Shown here one piece after another: positions 14,752-26,843 of a DNA stretch of 64,000 bases (position 1 is the first letter of the stretch; the number at the start of each line of letters is the position of its first letter). A program made the position numbers and the translations under genes. Under the pieces are notes generated by a model that saw only the letters and a list, made by a program, of their open reading frames with translations, had not been told where the DNA came from and ran no database searches. The DNA comes from Rhodamnia argentea (taxonomy: Eukaryota; Streptophyta; Magnoliopsida; Myrtales; Myrtaceae): NCBI RefSeq assembly GCF_020921035.1, contig NC_063151.1, positions 8,680,001 to 8,744,000 of the forward strand, given 5' to 3'.

Positions 14752-17700
14752 ATGGTGATTCGTTGCTGGGCTTTTGGAATTTAAAGGAAAGATTCGAGCT
14801 TTTAGTTGGCTTTCCATTGATTTCGTCTCTGATCGCGTCGTTCCCTGATGCTTTGATTCGCCAGATCCGATTCATACTGTTGCAGAACAGGCAGGGCAAG
14901 ACTCGTCTCGCCAAGTACTACGTCCCTCTCGAGGACTCCGAGAAGCACAAGGTCGAGTACGAGGTAGTCATTCCTTTTTCCTCCTTGCGATCGATTTGCT
15001 TAATTGTGCTTGTTTCTCGTTTTCTTGGCCGGATTGGTGTTTTTGCTGGTTAATCTTTTCTCTTTTGTGTGGTTAATGGATTTCTAGGTTCATCGGTTGG
15101 TGGTCAATAGAGATCCCAAGTTCACCAATTTCGTCGAGGTTAGAATCTTCGATTTTTCCCTACAGTTACTTTCTTTTTCATTGATGATCCTGTCATTTGT
15201 TGGCTCTTTTATGCAAATGCATCATAAGAACATGTTATACGGATAATTCCCATTGATTGTTGTGGTCACGGCGATAGATGAAGAGAATTTAGGAGTTTGT
15301 GAACACAAAAGGAGGATCATAGGGAAGTAGAAAAGAAACAGAGGAAGAGGAGAAATAAAAGAAGCCAAGAGAAAGATGAGCACTGAACTTCTAATGACTT
15401 GGTTTTCTCCACTCCTCAGTGACTTTACTTATGTGCCTGAAACCACCATAGCCAATAAGGTGTCCTCATAGATTGAGCACGCCCGTTCACTGATTGGTTT
15501 ATGAAAATGCAACCGAAGTGATCCATAATATGAAAGAGTGGTTTGTAAAAAAAGAGTGCTTCTTTGTTCAGCCATTCTAGTTCTAAGCATCCCTGCTTGT
15601 TTATTCTTTCTTAAGTCATCAGAAATATATTTTTTTCCTGGCGGCATTATGTGTGAATTTCTTTATGGCATTGTCAAATCTATGACAAATCCAGATGGGA
15701 TAGGCTCACTTTGAGATTTGCGATACATGTTTCTGTGCAGTAAACTTTAGGAAATACCTCTTTTATCTTTTAGGATGTATGAGGAGGAATTCGTTCAACA
15801 TTTGATAGCCAAATATCCAACCATTTCGTTTACATCTGATTGTACAGTGAACTACATTTGTGATTCCATAGTCTTGATTTTGCAGTAACACTTTGTCTTT
15901 TCGGATGCTGAAAAGTTCCATGTTTCCTAGTTGCACATGAAGGTCTAATTGAGATTTTAAATTGCAGTTTCGAACACACAAGGTTATTTACAGGCGATAT
16001 GCTGGACTATTTTTCTCGCTCTGTGTTGACATAACGGATAATGAGCTTGCATACTTGGAGTGCATTCACTTATTTGTGGAGATTTTGGATCACTTCTTCA
16101 GCAATGTCTGTGAACTAGACTTGGTATTCAATTTTCATAAGGTTTGTCCATAACCATCAGCTCTACTTATGTCTGAACCTGCTTCTGTATCACACCTTAC
16201 AATTTTATGCTGCATTATTATATGAAATTAGTTATCAGATCTTGTCTGGCTGTCTATTTTCTTGTGCATACTACATTGGTGCTGTTGTCTGAATATGTGA
16301 GTGGAGCTGGACACTAGAATATGCTCTCTCTCGTGTAGGGTTTATGTACATCTTTCTTCTCCAATTGTTGGTAGACTGGGTTTCTGGAATTTCTGGAAAA
16401 CCTTCACTGAATTAGCTATTTTTACTTAGTTTTCTTTAGTTTTAAATGGCCATCTCATATTTGAATTTACACCGAAAGACCCATTTGTTGTTGCATCCAC
16501 TCACTGTCTTAATGCTGTATTTGGCTGTTCAAATTGACTAATTTCTCTTGGCTCATTTGGGTGTAAGCTATGAAATTTTGCTATGTATTTCAAGCTACTT
16601 TAGGGAATGGGCTGACAGAATCAGTGCTTGTTGCTTTCTTGTTAGTTTGAATAGGTTCTACACTCTAGAATTTATCTTGAAGCTCGAGAAGCTTCATTCC
16701 GTTGAGGGTAAAATCTACCCCATTGTGTTGTGCTCAACCAAAATTTCTCTGTTTCTCTATTTGTGTTTTAGGATTTATGCTTTGCTTTTACTAGAAACTT
16801 CTAAACATTTGGGACGGTAAAGGTTGAGCAAGTCCAGCTGTTGTCTCTAATCTGTTTTCGGCATAAGATCTAGTTATTGCTTTGAGAATGGGTAACTATG
16901 AAAAGACGGTGGATTTGCACATAATGGTGTAGGTTTTAGCTTGAAAGGAGCACACATGAGGTCTCAAAGCACAATTTGATCAGAAGTGGAAGTTCGACAG
17001 ATAGTTGAGAAGTCTCTTATTCCCAATTATAGAGTTAAATGGTTAGTAGTCTGCCAAACTTGCTGGATATTGCAACAGCCTGAGCAAAGCTAGGGAATCA
17101 TGATGCTGCTCATTTTCTCTATCTCATGTGTAGTGTCAACTTGTGGTTCACGAGGTTCTGCTTCATTGTGTTTGTATGAATAGTTCAAGTGTCCAAACAG
17201 TGTTATTTGTCGTCTTGACTAAATTATTATGCTTTTATATTCTTTGATGTTGCCTCCATCTTGTTGGGGACACCAGCATGTTTATCATGGTTGAAGAACT
17301 TATTTCTTAGAAATCAACTCACCTTTTTCCCCCTTGTGAAGGTTTATCTGATACTTGACGAATTCATCCTTGCCGGTGAAATCCAAGAAACAAGCAAGAA
17401 GGTAAACATCTTATGTGGTTGTTTTGTATTTTAACATCTAGTCGTCAGATTGACTTCCTGCTTTGGTGTGTAGCAAGATATGTTCCTCTTTTGAGATCGC
17501 TTCAATCAGCTATCTGTTTCAATTGTTTTTCCCTTTCCTTTTTGGTTTTCGGGAGAGTGAGGGAACAGTTGCAGTTGAGGGTTCCAGGGGTTGCACATTG
17601 GATGACACCAACACTACCTTTAAGAGACAGAAATACAAAAAAGGAAGGCAACTGTCAACCCAAAACAAAAGAGGCAGGAAAAAAACAAAGAATCTCTCCC

Positions 17701-17925
17701 AGGTCCATGCAGCCATGAAAAAGCTCACACATGCACATGCATACACTATGGACCTTGAGATCATTTAGGGAAATAGAATCACGGACCATGAACAACAGCT
17801 TTTTACACAAAGCATATGCTTTTCCATTTGGTTCCTGCAATTTTACGTAACAGTCACTGAAGCGATTTTCCTTTGGGTTGCAGGCAATTATAGAGAGATT
17901 GGGGGAACTCGAGAAGCTAGAGTGA
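14752..17925 (+). CDS. AP2S: AP-2 complex sigma subunit (142 aa, six exons)
   Basis: Small chain of the AP-2 adaptor, which links clathrin to cargo at the plasma membrane for endocytosis. Exons: 14752-14754 (just the ATG), 14865-14963, 15088-15138, 15968-16141, 17342-17401, 17884-17925. The spliced protein is 142 residues, the exact size of plant AP2 sigma, starting [16 protein letters not shown] and ending [11 protein letters not shown]. Seen: the longin-like sigma fold signature ([20 protein letters not shown]), [20 protein letters not shown], and [20 protein letters not shown]. The first exon holds only the initiator codon, followed at once by GT; reading on without splicing gives an in-frame tail ([10 protein letters not shown]...) that is not family-like, so splicing after ATG is preferred. 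A CT tract at 14579-14598 lies in the leader. The large third and fourth introns (about 830 and 1200 bases) hold no other gene. Confidence 0.94.
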
Positions 17926-18612
17926 TGCTCCTTTTACCATCTAAAGAAATCTTCAAGTGGGAAATTCGATATTCTGCATCCCTCCCCTCCTCATCAGTTC
18001 AGTGTAGCTATTTTTTCTAGAGATGTTCTGTTGTATTGTGATTGGTTTTGTCCACATTGTTTGTGGAAATGTGCTATTCAAAATTTTCTCTGCGTGCCAT
18101 TCGTGATTGCTCCACTTTGTGGAAGTCTGTTCTTGTCATTCGATAAATCATCCGTGCTCGATTCCAAGCTTTACGGGATAGAGGCCCACCTTTTATGTGA
18201 TTCATCTTTTATCCTCGCAAGTGCAAGACGGTGATCATGGTGAACATTAAACTGACTAGTTGTCCCTATGTTAGAGGTGTTCCAGAAATGTTTGCGATTG
18301 AGATTGCTATAAAGTTGTGTGGGATGCGGCAGGTTGCCAAAGTGCCTACTGCTTTAGGTACTACATGATCTGACAGGCTTCACGAAGATTGATCCTTTGC
18401 TCGAATGAGATTGATCATGCATCCCTTGAAATGTGATTAATCAGTTTGAAGCGTAGTGAAATCATGTAAGATATGTAAGTATCATTTCCTCCTGCGGGAC
18501 GAACTTAATACACTACAGTAAGTCTTAAATTCCCGCTTCTCATTATTCAAATTATCAGTTTTTTTGCACAGTTGACTTGCCTGTTCCGAAAAGCTTAAGG
18601 ACATTTATGACG
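17926..18612. other. 3' flank of AP2 sigma
   Basis: Includes the probable 3' UTR. The open frame at 18031-18234 (+) has no family motif. Nothing else supportable. Confidence 0.45.
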
Positions 18613-18615
18613 GCC

Positions 18616-19099
18616 TCAGTGGGTGGTCAGGTTGGCATAGCAAGGGAAGACTACGTAGTGGCCGTATGTTCCGGCAGCCACACACCGGCAGCGAGCACAA
18701 CATGTCCCACAAGCTCTTTCATATAAATGCACCCATCTATTCATTCTATCCAGAGCAACGAGTTTTACCCATAGAGAGTGATACGGATCGCACTGATGGA
18801 TGGACAGGAAGATGTTACCTATAAGTTCGTGATACGACAATGGAATTGATGCGGTGCACGTATCCGATTCAGTCACCTGAGAAAGTTTCGAAGCCTGAGT
18901 CCAAATTGGAGAAGGATTCAATACCCGAGTAAGAACTCTCAATCCTGCAAGATTTGACCGACGAAAGAAACAACCAGATTAAGTTTTCATTTTGGGGCAA
19001 AAGAACTTGACTCTTACCCGAGAGGACGGCCAGAGTATGGTGCATCGTAACGATGGCAGAAAATAGCAGGAGCGTTATGCAGGAGCCAAAGATCTCCAT
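18616..19099 (-). pseudogene. Decayed GASA (gibberellin-stimulated) gene
   Basis: On the minus strand a signal-peptide-like start, MEIFGSCITLLLFSAIVT, begins at 19099 and is followed by a donor-like GTAAGAG. Downstream, around 18616-18720, lies an unmistakable GASA core: ERACGTCCARCRCVAAGTYG ending FPCYANLTTH. The two intact neighbours have the same three-part plan. Here the first half of the Cys-rich domain is unrecognisable, several of the twelve conserved cysteines are replaced (Tyr before ERACGTCC, Phe before PCYA), and the frame stops after LTTH without the usual basic KC tail. I infer a pseudogene formed from a tandem GASA copy; a strongly diverged but expressed gene is the less likely alternative. 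Confidence 0.75.
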
Positions 19100-20063
19100 A
19101 ACTCGAAACCTTCGCGATAAAGATGCTTTAGGCACACACACCCTGATTGCTTTGTCTTAGAATTCACAAAAGTCTGGAATTTGTATTGTATGTATGAAGA
19201 GAGATGTGCCAAGTCCAAGGGTCACATGATTTGCGGATGGTTTGACTTCAAGGCTTTCGCTGGTTTGCTAAGTTTGAATGGAATGGAATGTTAGATTAAA
19301 GCTTCTTCGGCCAGGACGTAGGATGAACCTACTACATGTATTAACTGAAGTTTTCGGTCATAACATGTTTTTATCACGCGGAAGAAAACGATAAGAAAGT
19401 TTCGAGTATTCGAGATAGAACAGAAAATGGGGGGCATCATGCATATCGTTCACAACATTCCTCACTAACTCCATTGGAAAGTGATCAGAAGTGCCAAAAA
19501 AATCCCTTCTCTTATTTCTCCTTCTGATCACATACATGCTCATAGGGAAGGCAACAATCAGTTAAGGTAACGACTAAGGTACAAATTTTTGTGTTTTATT
19601 AGTGTTGGGGTCCATGGGGTTTACCCTGGTCCGCCCATGTAGGCAACCACATCCCATGCACAACCTGTCAATAAGACAGTTATCAACATCTGTGAAACGA
19701 CGTGATATATGTGTTTTATCTATTGTTCTTCCCTTTGCTAAATTCCTTCGATAGAACGAAAGAATAGAGAATAGTGAAACGACGGCAACGACGATTCTCT
19801 CTTCCCCTCTCCCGAAAGTGATATCGGGACGAACTCTCTTACTATAACGGTAACATTTAATCTGTGAAAAATGAGGTATATCCGTTCTGTAATGTAGTTC
19901 TCCGATCGGTGATTCAAGACAACCTTAGGGCTTGTTAATTCCGTGTAATTTGTTGTGTATGTTAATCGGGATCGGTTCCCTTCAATTAGCGACAACACGG
20001 CCTTCACTGGGAAAATACATACACCCAGCCACCCTCGGACCAAAACGACGTGACTTGCAGCTT
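19100..20063. other. Intergenic between GASA copies
   Basis: About 960 bases. Should contain the promoter of the decayed copy and the 3' flank of the next GASA gene. Open frames here (19358-19543 -, 19738-20118 -) carry no recognisable motif. Confidence 0.45.
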
Positions 20064-20757
20064 CTAACGACACTTGCGCTTGTTGTCGCGGGTCGTGAGG
20101 CTGGCGTAGCAAGGGCACGTGTCAAGGTTGCCCGAGATGCCCGGCGGGATGCAGTTGCACCGCACGCAGCACGTGCCGCACGCCCTCTGACACAGCCTCG
20201 GCCTCGACGATAGTTCGCACCTTGCAGAGCAGGCTCCGCCGCAATCTGCAATTTTTTTTTTTTCCAAATTCATCAGATCAATGTTTGAAGAGCGGCATCG
20301 TCAGTTTAAATCTGCTTTCCGGCCTACAGACGTTGTCGCGATGGACACGCAACAGACCATATGACATGCGTACGTCGGAATGATCGGCGAACGGCGGGTA
20401 GACGGGATTAAAGCCTCTCGCTCCAACCTGTGGGACACAAAAAATGATAATGAAGAGAATAACACTACAAGGATCAGAAAGGGAGACTCGTGAGAGTTTC
20501 TTACGTACCCATCCTTTTGAGAAGCGTTTTCTCTGCTACATCTCCTGTTCCCTGCAAGATCATTCCCGTTTGGTCAGTCCACAAAAGCAAGATACGAAGG
20601 ACTTCATCAAAGAAAACAACCAAAGCGGGTAGCGAATGAAAGGAGAAGAAGGGGTTTGCTGTATTACCGAGTCCTGTAAATCAGCTGGGGCCACTTGGAG
20701 GAGGAGGAGGGAGGCGACGATGAGCAAGGAAGCAGTCAAAAGCTTGGAGCTGGCCAT
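20064..20757 (-). CDS. GASA / snakin-type cysteine-rich secreted peptide (104 aa, three exons)
   Basis: Secreted small protein of the gibberellin-regulated (GASA/snakin) family; members act in growth, flowering and defence. Exons: 20757-20668, 20551-20509, 20245-20064, all GT-AG with matching phases. Exon 1 encodes a 24-residue signal peptide (MASSKLLTASLLIVASLLLL...). Exon 2 gives a short variable linker (GTGDVAEKTLLKRM). Exon 3 holds the C-terminal GASA domain with all twelve cysteines in the family spacing: DCGGACSARCELSSRPRLC, then RACGTCC, RCNCIPPG, TCPCYASL and a final KRKC. It ends KCR where most relatives end KCP. It is the middle gene of a three-copy run, all on the minus strand. Confidence 0.93.
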
Positions 20758-21680
20758 GGACAAAGGGTGGCTCGAAAAGGAGATGACAAGATGATATGGT
20801 ATTATTGGTGCATGAAACAGGAGAAAGGGTTGGTCGTATTTGTAGGTTGAGATTGAATTTGAGGGAGAGAAATCAAAAGGTGGTAGGTGCACAGCTAAGG
20901 CTGGATGGGTCGGCACATGCGTTTTGTTAGTCCAAAAAGTTTGGAATATGCTTATGCGATAGTTTTTTTTAATCTAAAATTGACATCATGTTGTGATATT
21001 GTGGGATCCACTCTTTCATCAATTTGTGGCCCTCAACATATTGTTATTCTCATAATCACTAAAAAAACTGATATGTTAGCAAAATCCAAAAAGTTTTTGA
21101 AAGACCGTGAGAGTGACATCATGTTGTATGTTATAAATTATTGAATAAGTGGGCCCCACAATAATTTTTAATTATTTATTATTCATTTTTTGTGTGGACT
21201 AGAAGGCTCTTAATCTCACAATAGATTTAGGACAATCACATAACCATTTGAGATTTGCTAGCATAATCGTGTTTGGGTGACCGTGATAGTAACAACATGT
21301 TATGAATCACTAATTTTTAAAGGAGTAGAACTCACAATAATTTCTCATTAATTATTTTATATATATTTATGGCTCAAAATATATCGTTAATTTTATAATG
21401 AGTTAAGAATGGACACATAATTGCATTTTAAAAAAGGAAAAAGGGGTGACATGCAAGCTCATGATTCTCTGCGCGCATGTTAAGGTCCCCCAAGATGATT
21501 AAAAGAAAATAAAGGTGTGTGAAACCCAAAAAAGGGGAGAGGCGGAAGGTGGTGGTCGGGAATATTTTTGTAGGGGGAAAAGGCTTTAGAAACATATGGA
21601 AGTTGTACTCACCATATCATTGTGCCAATAATGCAAAAGAATATAAAAGAGAAATCTAACTCATAGATTAGATAATTAAA
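20758..21680. repeat. Promoter region plus three diverged tandem repeat units
   Basis: The first 150 bases form the promoter side of the GASA gene. From about 20930 to 21440 a theme recurs three times: CCAAAAAGTTT, then GACATCATGTTGT (or GTAACAACATGTTAT), then CACAATAATTT and AT-rich sequence, at intervals of roughly 170 bases. The copies are strongly diverged. Origin unknown; it is most likely an old repeat, not coding. Confidence 0.45.
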
Positions 21681-22301
21681 GGAAAAATTATCAAAAAAGT
21701 CCTAAACTTATTGTAATTGTGCCAATTCAATCTTAATTTTTTTTTTTTGGCTGATTCGGTCCTAAGCATTTTACAATTATGTCAACTCAGTCCATTCAGC
21801 GAATTTTGACCGGCCAATGCTAAAGTGGATACCGGTCGCCAATGACACAAAATTTTAACATTTTTTTTATAAAAAAATTCCTTTTTTTCTTTCTTTTTTC
21901 TTTTCCTTGTCTCTTCTTCCTATAACCGGTTGGTTCGATGGTCGGCCAAATGCAATGGCCGGTGACGCGGCGAGGCTCGACCTCGCCGTCGCCGCCTCAC
22001 CCGGCGACGGCAAGGTTGAGCCTTGCCGGATCTGGCTGGCCGTCGCCGGAACTCGGGGACCGGCTGGAGGAAGAAGAGGGAAGGGGAAGGAAAAAAAAAA
22101 GGAAAAACAATAAAATATAATATAATAAAATATTTTGTTGCTGGTCGGCATCCACGTCGATATCGGCCTATCAAAATTTGTCTGATGGATTGAAATGACA
22201 CAATTATAAAAATTTTGGAACAGAATCGACCAAAAAAAAAAAGTTTATGACTGAATTGGCACAATTGCAATATGTTTAGGACTTTTTTGGTAATTTTCCT
22301 A
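21681..22301. mobile_element. Foldback (MULE-like) element with GC-rich core
   Basis: Long terminal inverted repeats of about 200 bases: GGAAAAATTATCAAAAAAGT at the left and, reversed, GGAAAATTACCAAAAAAGTC at the right, both running into CCTAAAC. A perfect 9-bp repeat ATAATTAAA lies at 21672-21680 and 22302-22310, as expected for Mutator-like transposition (the right end carries two extra bases, TA). The core (about 21930-22075) is a GC-rich CCGGCGACGG-type sequence flanked by pyrimidine and A runs. It creates overlapping open frames on both strands, which I do not regard as genes. Confidence 0.75.
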
Positions 22302-22500
22302 ATAATTAAATGATTCAATAAATTTTGACATGGTGGTTGACCATGATTCGCTTAGTATTAAATGACAGTCTATCACATTACTTGACAAATTAATTTTATC
22401 CCACCAAATTTTACACTACTCATAACTATCCAATAATTCTTTTTGGGCGCACATGACATTTACGTGGTTTTAATAGTTTTCCTATATTTGATTCTCTTTT

Positions 22501-23130
22501 CGAAAAATTACCAAAAAAGTAGTAAACTTATTGTACATATGCCGATTCAGTACAAATCTTTTCATCGTACCAATTTAGTTTTAGACCTTTTGATAATTTG
22601 CTAATGTAGTCTTTCCAATCAACTTTGATTAAATAAGGACTCGGGCCGTCTTACGTAGAACCGTTGATATTGAATTAGACAATTTTACAATTTTTTAAAA
22701 AGAATTTTTGAACTTTTTCTTATTTTTCTCTTTTCTTATTTTTTTCTTTATTGCGGCTGGCAAATGCTCGGTGACCCTCGTCGGCTGGCGACAAGGGTCT
22801 CGCGGCTAGTGAGGCCGACCCTTGCCTATGGCTGATCGCTGACCATTACTTGAGATCAACCACTAGCCAAAAGGAAAAAAAAAATTCAGAAAATTTTAAA
22901 AGATTGTCCATATTAGTGCTAACCACTCCGCATAGGATGATCGACGCTGATTGGACTGTCATATCAGAAATTTATAGTCAAAATTACCCGGAAAGACTAC
23001 ATTAGCAAATCGTCAAAAGGCTTAGGACTAAATTGTTACAATTTTGACGAAAAAAATTATCACAATTGAAAGGTTTAGGATTGAATTAGCTGTCGCACAA
23101 TAAGTTTAGGACTTGTTTGATAATTTTTTC
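22501..23130. mobile_element. Second foldback (MULE-like) element, same architecture
   Basis: Ends CGAAAAATTACCAAAAAAGT and, reversed, GAAAAAATTATCAAACAAGT are inverted repeats, and the pairing continues inward (CTAATGTAGTCTTTCC against GGAAAGACTACATTAG). The 10-bp flank ATTCTCTTTT is identical at 22491-22500 and 23131-23140. It has a GC-rich core around 22755-22850 like the element 200 bases to the left. No transposase. Confidence 0.8.
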
Positions 23131-23712
23131 ATTCTCTTTTTATTCAGTTGAACCAAAGTTTCTTTGGTTTCATTAGTTCATGGGAATAGTCATAGCGCAC
23201 CTTTTGTGCCTAGTATAGTTAGATGTGAATTCAATCTCTTATATTATGCCAGCGTCTTCTGTTCCATTCATTAGACTTTGATATGTCACTTCATTTTGGC
23301 CTCGGCATACTGTTGCTTGCACTTGTCAAAGGTTTCTTGTTTTAAGCAGTCAGTGATGTCTAGGTCAGCTTTCGCGTATTTTCACTGGTCTACCTTCGTG
23401 GACGATCTTAAGGGCACACTATTTTAGTTAAGGATGCGCCATCACCACGTACCCATTGGTTTGAACAAATTCAAACATTTAAACTAAGTATTAGTAATCC
23501 TGCTAAATTTTACATAATATGTATCCTTGTTTTTATACTCGATATGTACAATTAACTCCTCTTTGTGATCAATGTTACCATAGAATTTGTTAACTAATTC
23601 GAACAAACATCCCAGTTTTCACGGGCCATGTTTTCCTCCATCTTTAGTTGGAGCAAATTTTCTCCAACCATGCCTTTGATTAGTGGATTACGACATCATT
23701 CACTTTTAATTT
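23131..23712. other. Intergenic spacer between foldback elements
   Basis: AT-rich DNA with no open frame of note and no terminal repeats found. Confidence 0.4.
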
Positions 23713-24342
23713 TAGGGATAAGTTTATTATAAGTCCTAAAACTTGTCACGAAAATGCAGTTGATTTCTAAAATTTTCAAAAAATGCAATTAAGTCATAAA
23801 ACTTGTTAAATTGATGCAGTCAAATCATTCTGTTGATTCTACCCAATTTAGCTAATTGAAAATGTTAACGTGATTTTTTTTTATTTTCTCTATGCTACGT
23901 GGTGCTGGTGTGGCTAAAATGAATGTCGTTTTGGTCTCGATATGGTATTTTAGTACAAATTTTGTTTAAGTTATATTAAAAAATAGGCAAAGTTTAAAAA
24001 GAAATAAAAAAATTAAGAAAAGGGAAATGCAAGAGTTTTCCCTTTTGTTTCTTTTAAAATTTTCTTATTTTTTTTGTAAATTTTGTAATTTTTTTAAAAT
24101 TCAATTTTGGATCAAAATGACGTAGTTTTAGCTTTATATGTTTGAGTGAACAACTCAATGAGGACTTTTGCATTGGAATTAGTGAGTTTATGGGATCTGT
24201 TTATGGGATCCACGTTAGTGATTTGTGTCAGAAAGGATTGAATTGGTACAAATGCAAAATGTTTAGGACTCAATTAAAAAAAACTATCATTAAATTGACA
24301 CAATTATAATAAGTTCTAGACTTTTTAAATAATTTCCCCCTT
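23713..24342. mobile_element. Third, more decayed foldback element (ends approximate)
   Basis: The left part (TTATTATAAGTCCTAAAACTT) and, reversed, the right part (TTATTATAATTGTGTCAATT, preceded by AAAAGTCTAGAACTT) resemble the terminal repeats of the two preceding elements, and the phrase 'TAGGACT-AATT' recurs near 24265. I could not find a matching target-site duplication, so the ends are estimates. Confidence 0.45.
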
Positions 24343-25969
24343 AAAGTATCAATCCAACTTCAAGTTTTTGCAGAAAAGCAGCGCTTTATTTTTCCTGAAA
24401 AAGATTATGTGAAGATTTTAAATTCCAATTATGCTTAATCTTTTCCTGGCTTATCTCTGCTAGTTGTAGTTGTATACTACTATAGTTAAAAGAGAATTAA
24501 AGGGGATATTTGTCTATCAATTTTGTCAGTGAAATTTCACGCTCTTCATTTTAGAGATCATTCAATAGAAAAAAGATTCAGCTCGTCTATTACAATGCAA
24601 GGACAAACGATTATCGTGATTAGCATACATTTTTGTTTTTTTCACTTACCCACACTTTTTCAATTATCACCAACAATTACTCCCTTTTTCTTGGCAGCAC
24701 TTGCGTGCTCTCCAAGTTTTAGTTCGAAAAATTCCTTGTTACAAAGCAAATTAGAAAGCAATGTTGTTTTGGATCTAAGGAAATTGAAATGGCAATCATG
24801 AAAACAAGCGAAATAAAGCGGCCAACGCATTACCTAAAGGAAATCAAACATGAACGCTTGAAAGTGGAAACGAACTATGAATGAAAGTTACGTGCGCGTT
24901 GACGTTCAAATAGAGTCATTGAAATGAACGCAACACTGGTATTCACATTGCACATTACGCATAACAAATCTAGCCCTAAAATTGAAACTAATTCGAAAGA
25001 TATCACTTCGAAAGAGAGCAAAGGAATCAATAATCTATGTTCCGATTTTGATAATGTAGAATAGAATAGAATAAAATTGTTCGGAAAAAATTGACAAAAT
25101 CACATGACAATCCAAAAGTTGTCAGGATAACACTAAGGCAAGTTTTGCTAATCTTCAATACTTGCAAATTTCAAATGTTTATTCAAGCAACTTATTTATC
25201 TTCTATTTCTATTTCTATTATCATCAGCCATGCGTCTATATATAATGGGTTTGGTGAGACTGCCAACTCGCAAGTCAACTGGTTGACGATGCCAACGTCA
25301 TGCATTGCATGGAGATTTTGTCGTTTGCATGCAGAACCATATAAAATTATGGGGAATAGGCTTCCAAGCTTGCTTACTTAATATTTACTTTTGAGATATT
25401 TCACGGCCTAAGTTCCATCTAGAATCGATCAATTTCATAACAGAGTTTCATGCAAGATTTAATTGAGAAAGTGGTGGTACAACTAGGGATAAAGAGAAAT
25501 ACAACGTCTAATTATTGGTGGATGGACTGTGGGATTAACTTAGATCCTCGACTAACAATTTCGTCGTCTACTTAGGAAAATCGACCGAGTTCTTGATTCT
25601 TATCCAGGTAGTGCGTGCTCCATATTTTTTATGCATCCGACTAGACCCTCGGTAGACATAACAATCGACTATCTAACGGTTTACTCGTCTCTTAGTCGCC
25701 GAATTAATGTAGACAGAAAAAAAAAAAAAAAAACTTGTACTTCTTGAGGTGACCCTAAGAACCGTGATCTGAACTCATAAAAGTTCTTTGTTCTTATTTC
25801 TCTATACACGGAGAACTCGACATGATATCGGGGTTTTACATAGGAACATTCTAATTATTGTACTGAAGATCACGCGCTAATCAATTAAATTCCTTTATTC
25901 TCGGCTACATATGCCCATCAAAATGACACGAAACTCGCACTCCAATTCCACAGCGGGTGCTTGACTAGG
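24343..25969. other. Intergenic DNA with no gene seen
   Basis: About 1.6 kb of AT-rich sequence before the third GASA gene. Frames such as 24523-24801 (+) and 25091-25381 (+) have no recognisable motif. The last 250 bases are likely the GASA 3' UTR. Confidence 0.45.
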
Positions 25970-26739
25970 TTAAGGGCACTTGAGTCTGCCTCCATGAGTG
26001 GTCATGCTGGCGTAGCAAGGGCACACGTCCCGGTTGCCGGCGGTCCCCGGCGGCACACAATTGCAGCGGGTGCAGCAGGTCCCGCATGCCCTCTTGCAAA
26101 TTTTCTGCCTTGATGCTAACTGGCACCTGGCGGCGCAAGCCGCTCCACAATCTGAAGAAGGAAGAGCTCATGGGTAGTAATATGGACCAGTAACAATGCA
26201 AAAATAAAAAGCCATGTCCAATGAGAACGTTGTTAATTTAAACTCTTGGGAAATCAATTGTTAAAATGCACGTCTGATTTGTGTTATAGAAATCTTATAT
26301 TAGGGATTTGATGTGGTATGAAGCAATTACTATATCCATCTTGGCCATAATTCAATGGCTTGAGCTTTTAAGTGGGTCTAATAAATATGTTAACGGGCAA
26401 GGGACTTGGACTCCATCTCATCGATCTCTCCGGGGGAAGGAATAATACTTTTGTTGCGCGCAACTAATAGCAATATGTCGAAGAGCACCGGTTTAAATTG
26501 AGATATTTACCTACTTTTTTGGCGGCAGAACTTTCCACGGATTCAGAGCTCTCCTCCTGCTCACAACATATGCAGGTCGAGATTAATTGGTGACATAAAA
26601 GACTAGAAGAATTCACCATCAATGTACACGCGTTGAGAGAGAGAGAGATTTCAATTACCGTAGCATCAGCAGCTTCAACAAGCTGATGGAGAACGAGGAG
26701 GGAAAGGAGCAAACAAGCTAAAACCTTGGACAGAGACAT
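25970..26739 (-). CDS. GASA / snakin-type cysteine-rich secreted peptide (102 aa, three exons)
   Basis: Same family and exon plan as the gene at 20064-20757. Exons: 26739-26659, 26556-26511, 26151-25970. Exon 1 encodes a signal peptide (MSLSKVLACLLLSLLVLHQL), exon 2 an acidic linker (EESSESVESSAAKKV), exon 3 the GASA domain: DCGAACAARCQLASRQKIC, RACGTCC, TRCNCVPPG, VCPCYASM and the usual tail LKCP. All twelve cysteines are present. The longest open frame over exon 3 on this strand (25965-26201) is out of register with the domain and is not the product. The two intact paralogues have identical exon-3 length (182 bases), which supports origin by tandem duplication. Confidence 0.93.
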
Positions 26740-26835
26740 GACTGCTTGAATGATTGGGATCAATGGAGGGGTGTGTTAAGGATGTTTTCTCGTCTCTTGT
26801 GGGATTCTGCAACACATCGAGAGCCAACGAGTCTC

Positions 26836-26843
26836 TTTATATA
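26836..26843 (-). promoter_or_regulatory. TATA box of the third GASA gene
   Basis: On the minus strand TATATAAA lies about 100 bases before the ATG at 26739, a standard spacing for a plant gene with a short leader. Confidence 0.6.

Noticed and set aside
21907-22318. Overlapping frames of 60-132 codons on both strands
   Set aside because: They run through the GC-rich core and arms of a foldback element and have no family motif.
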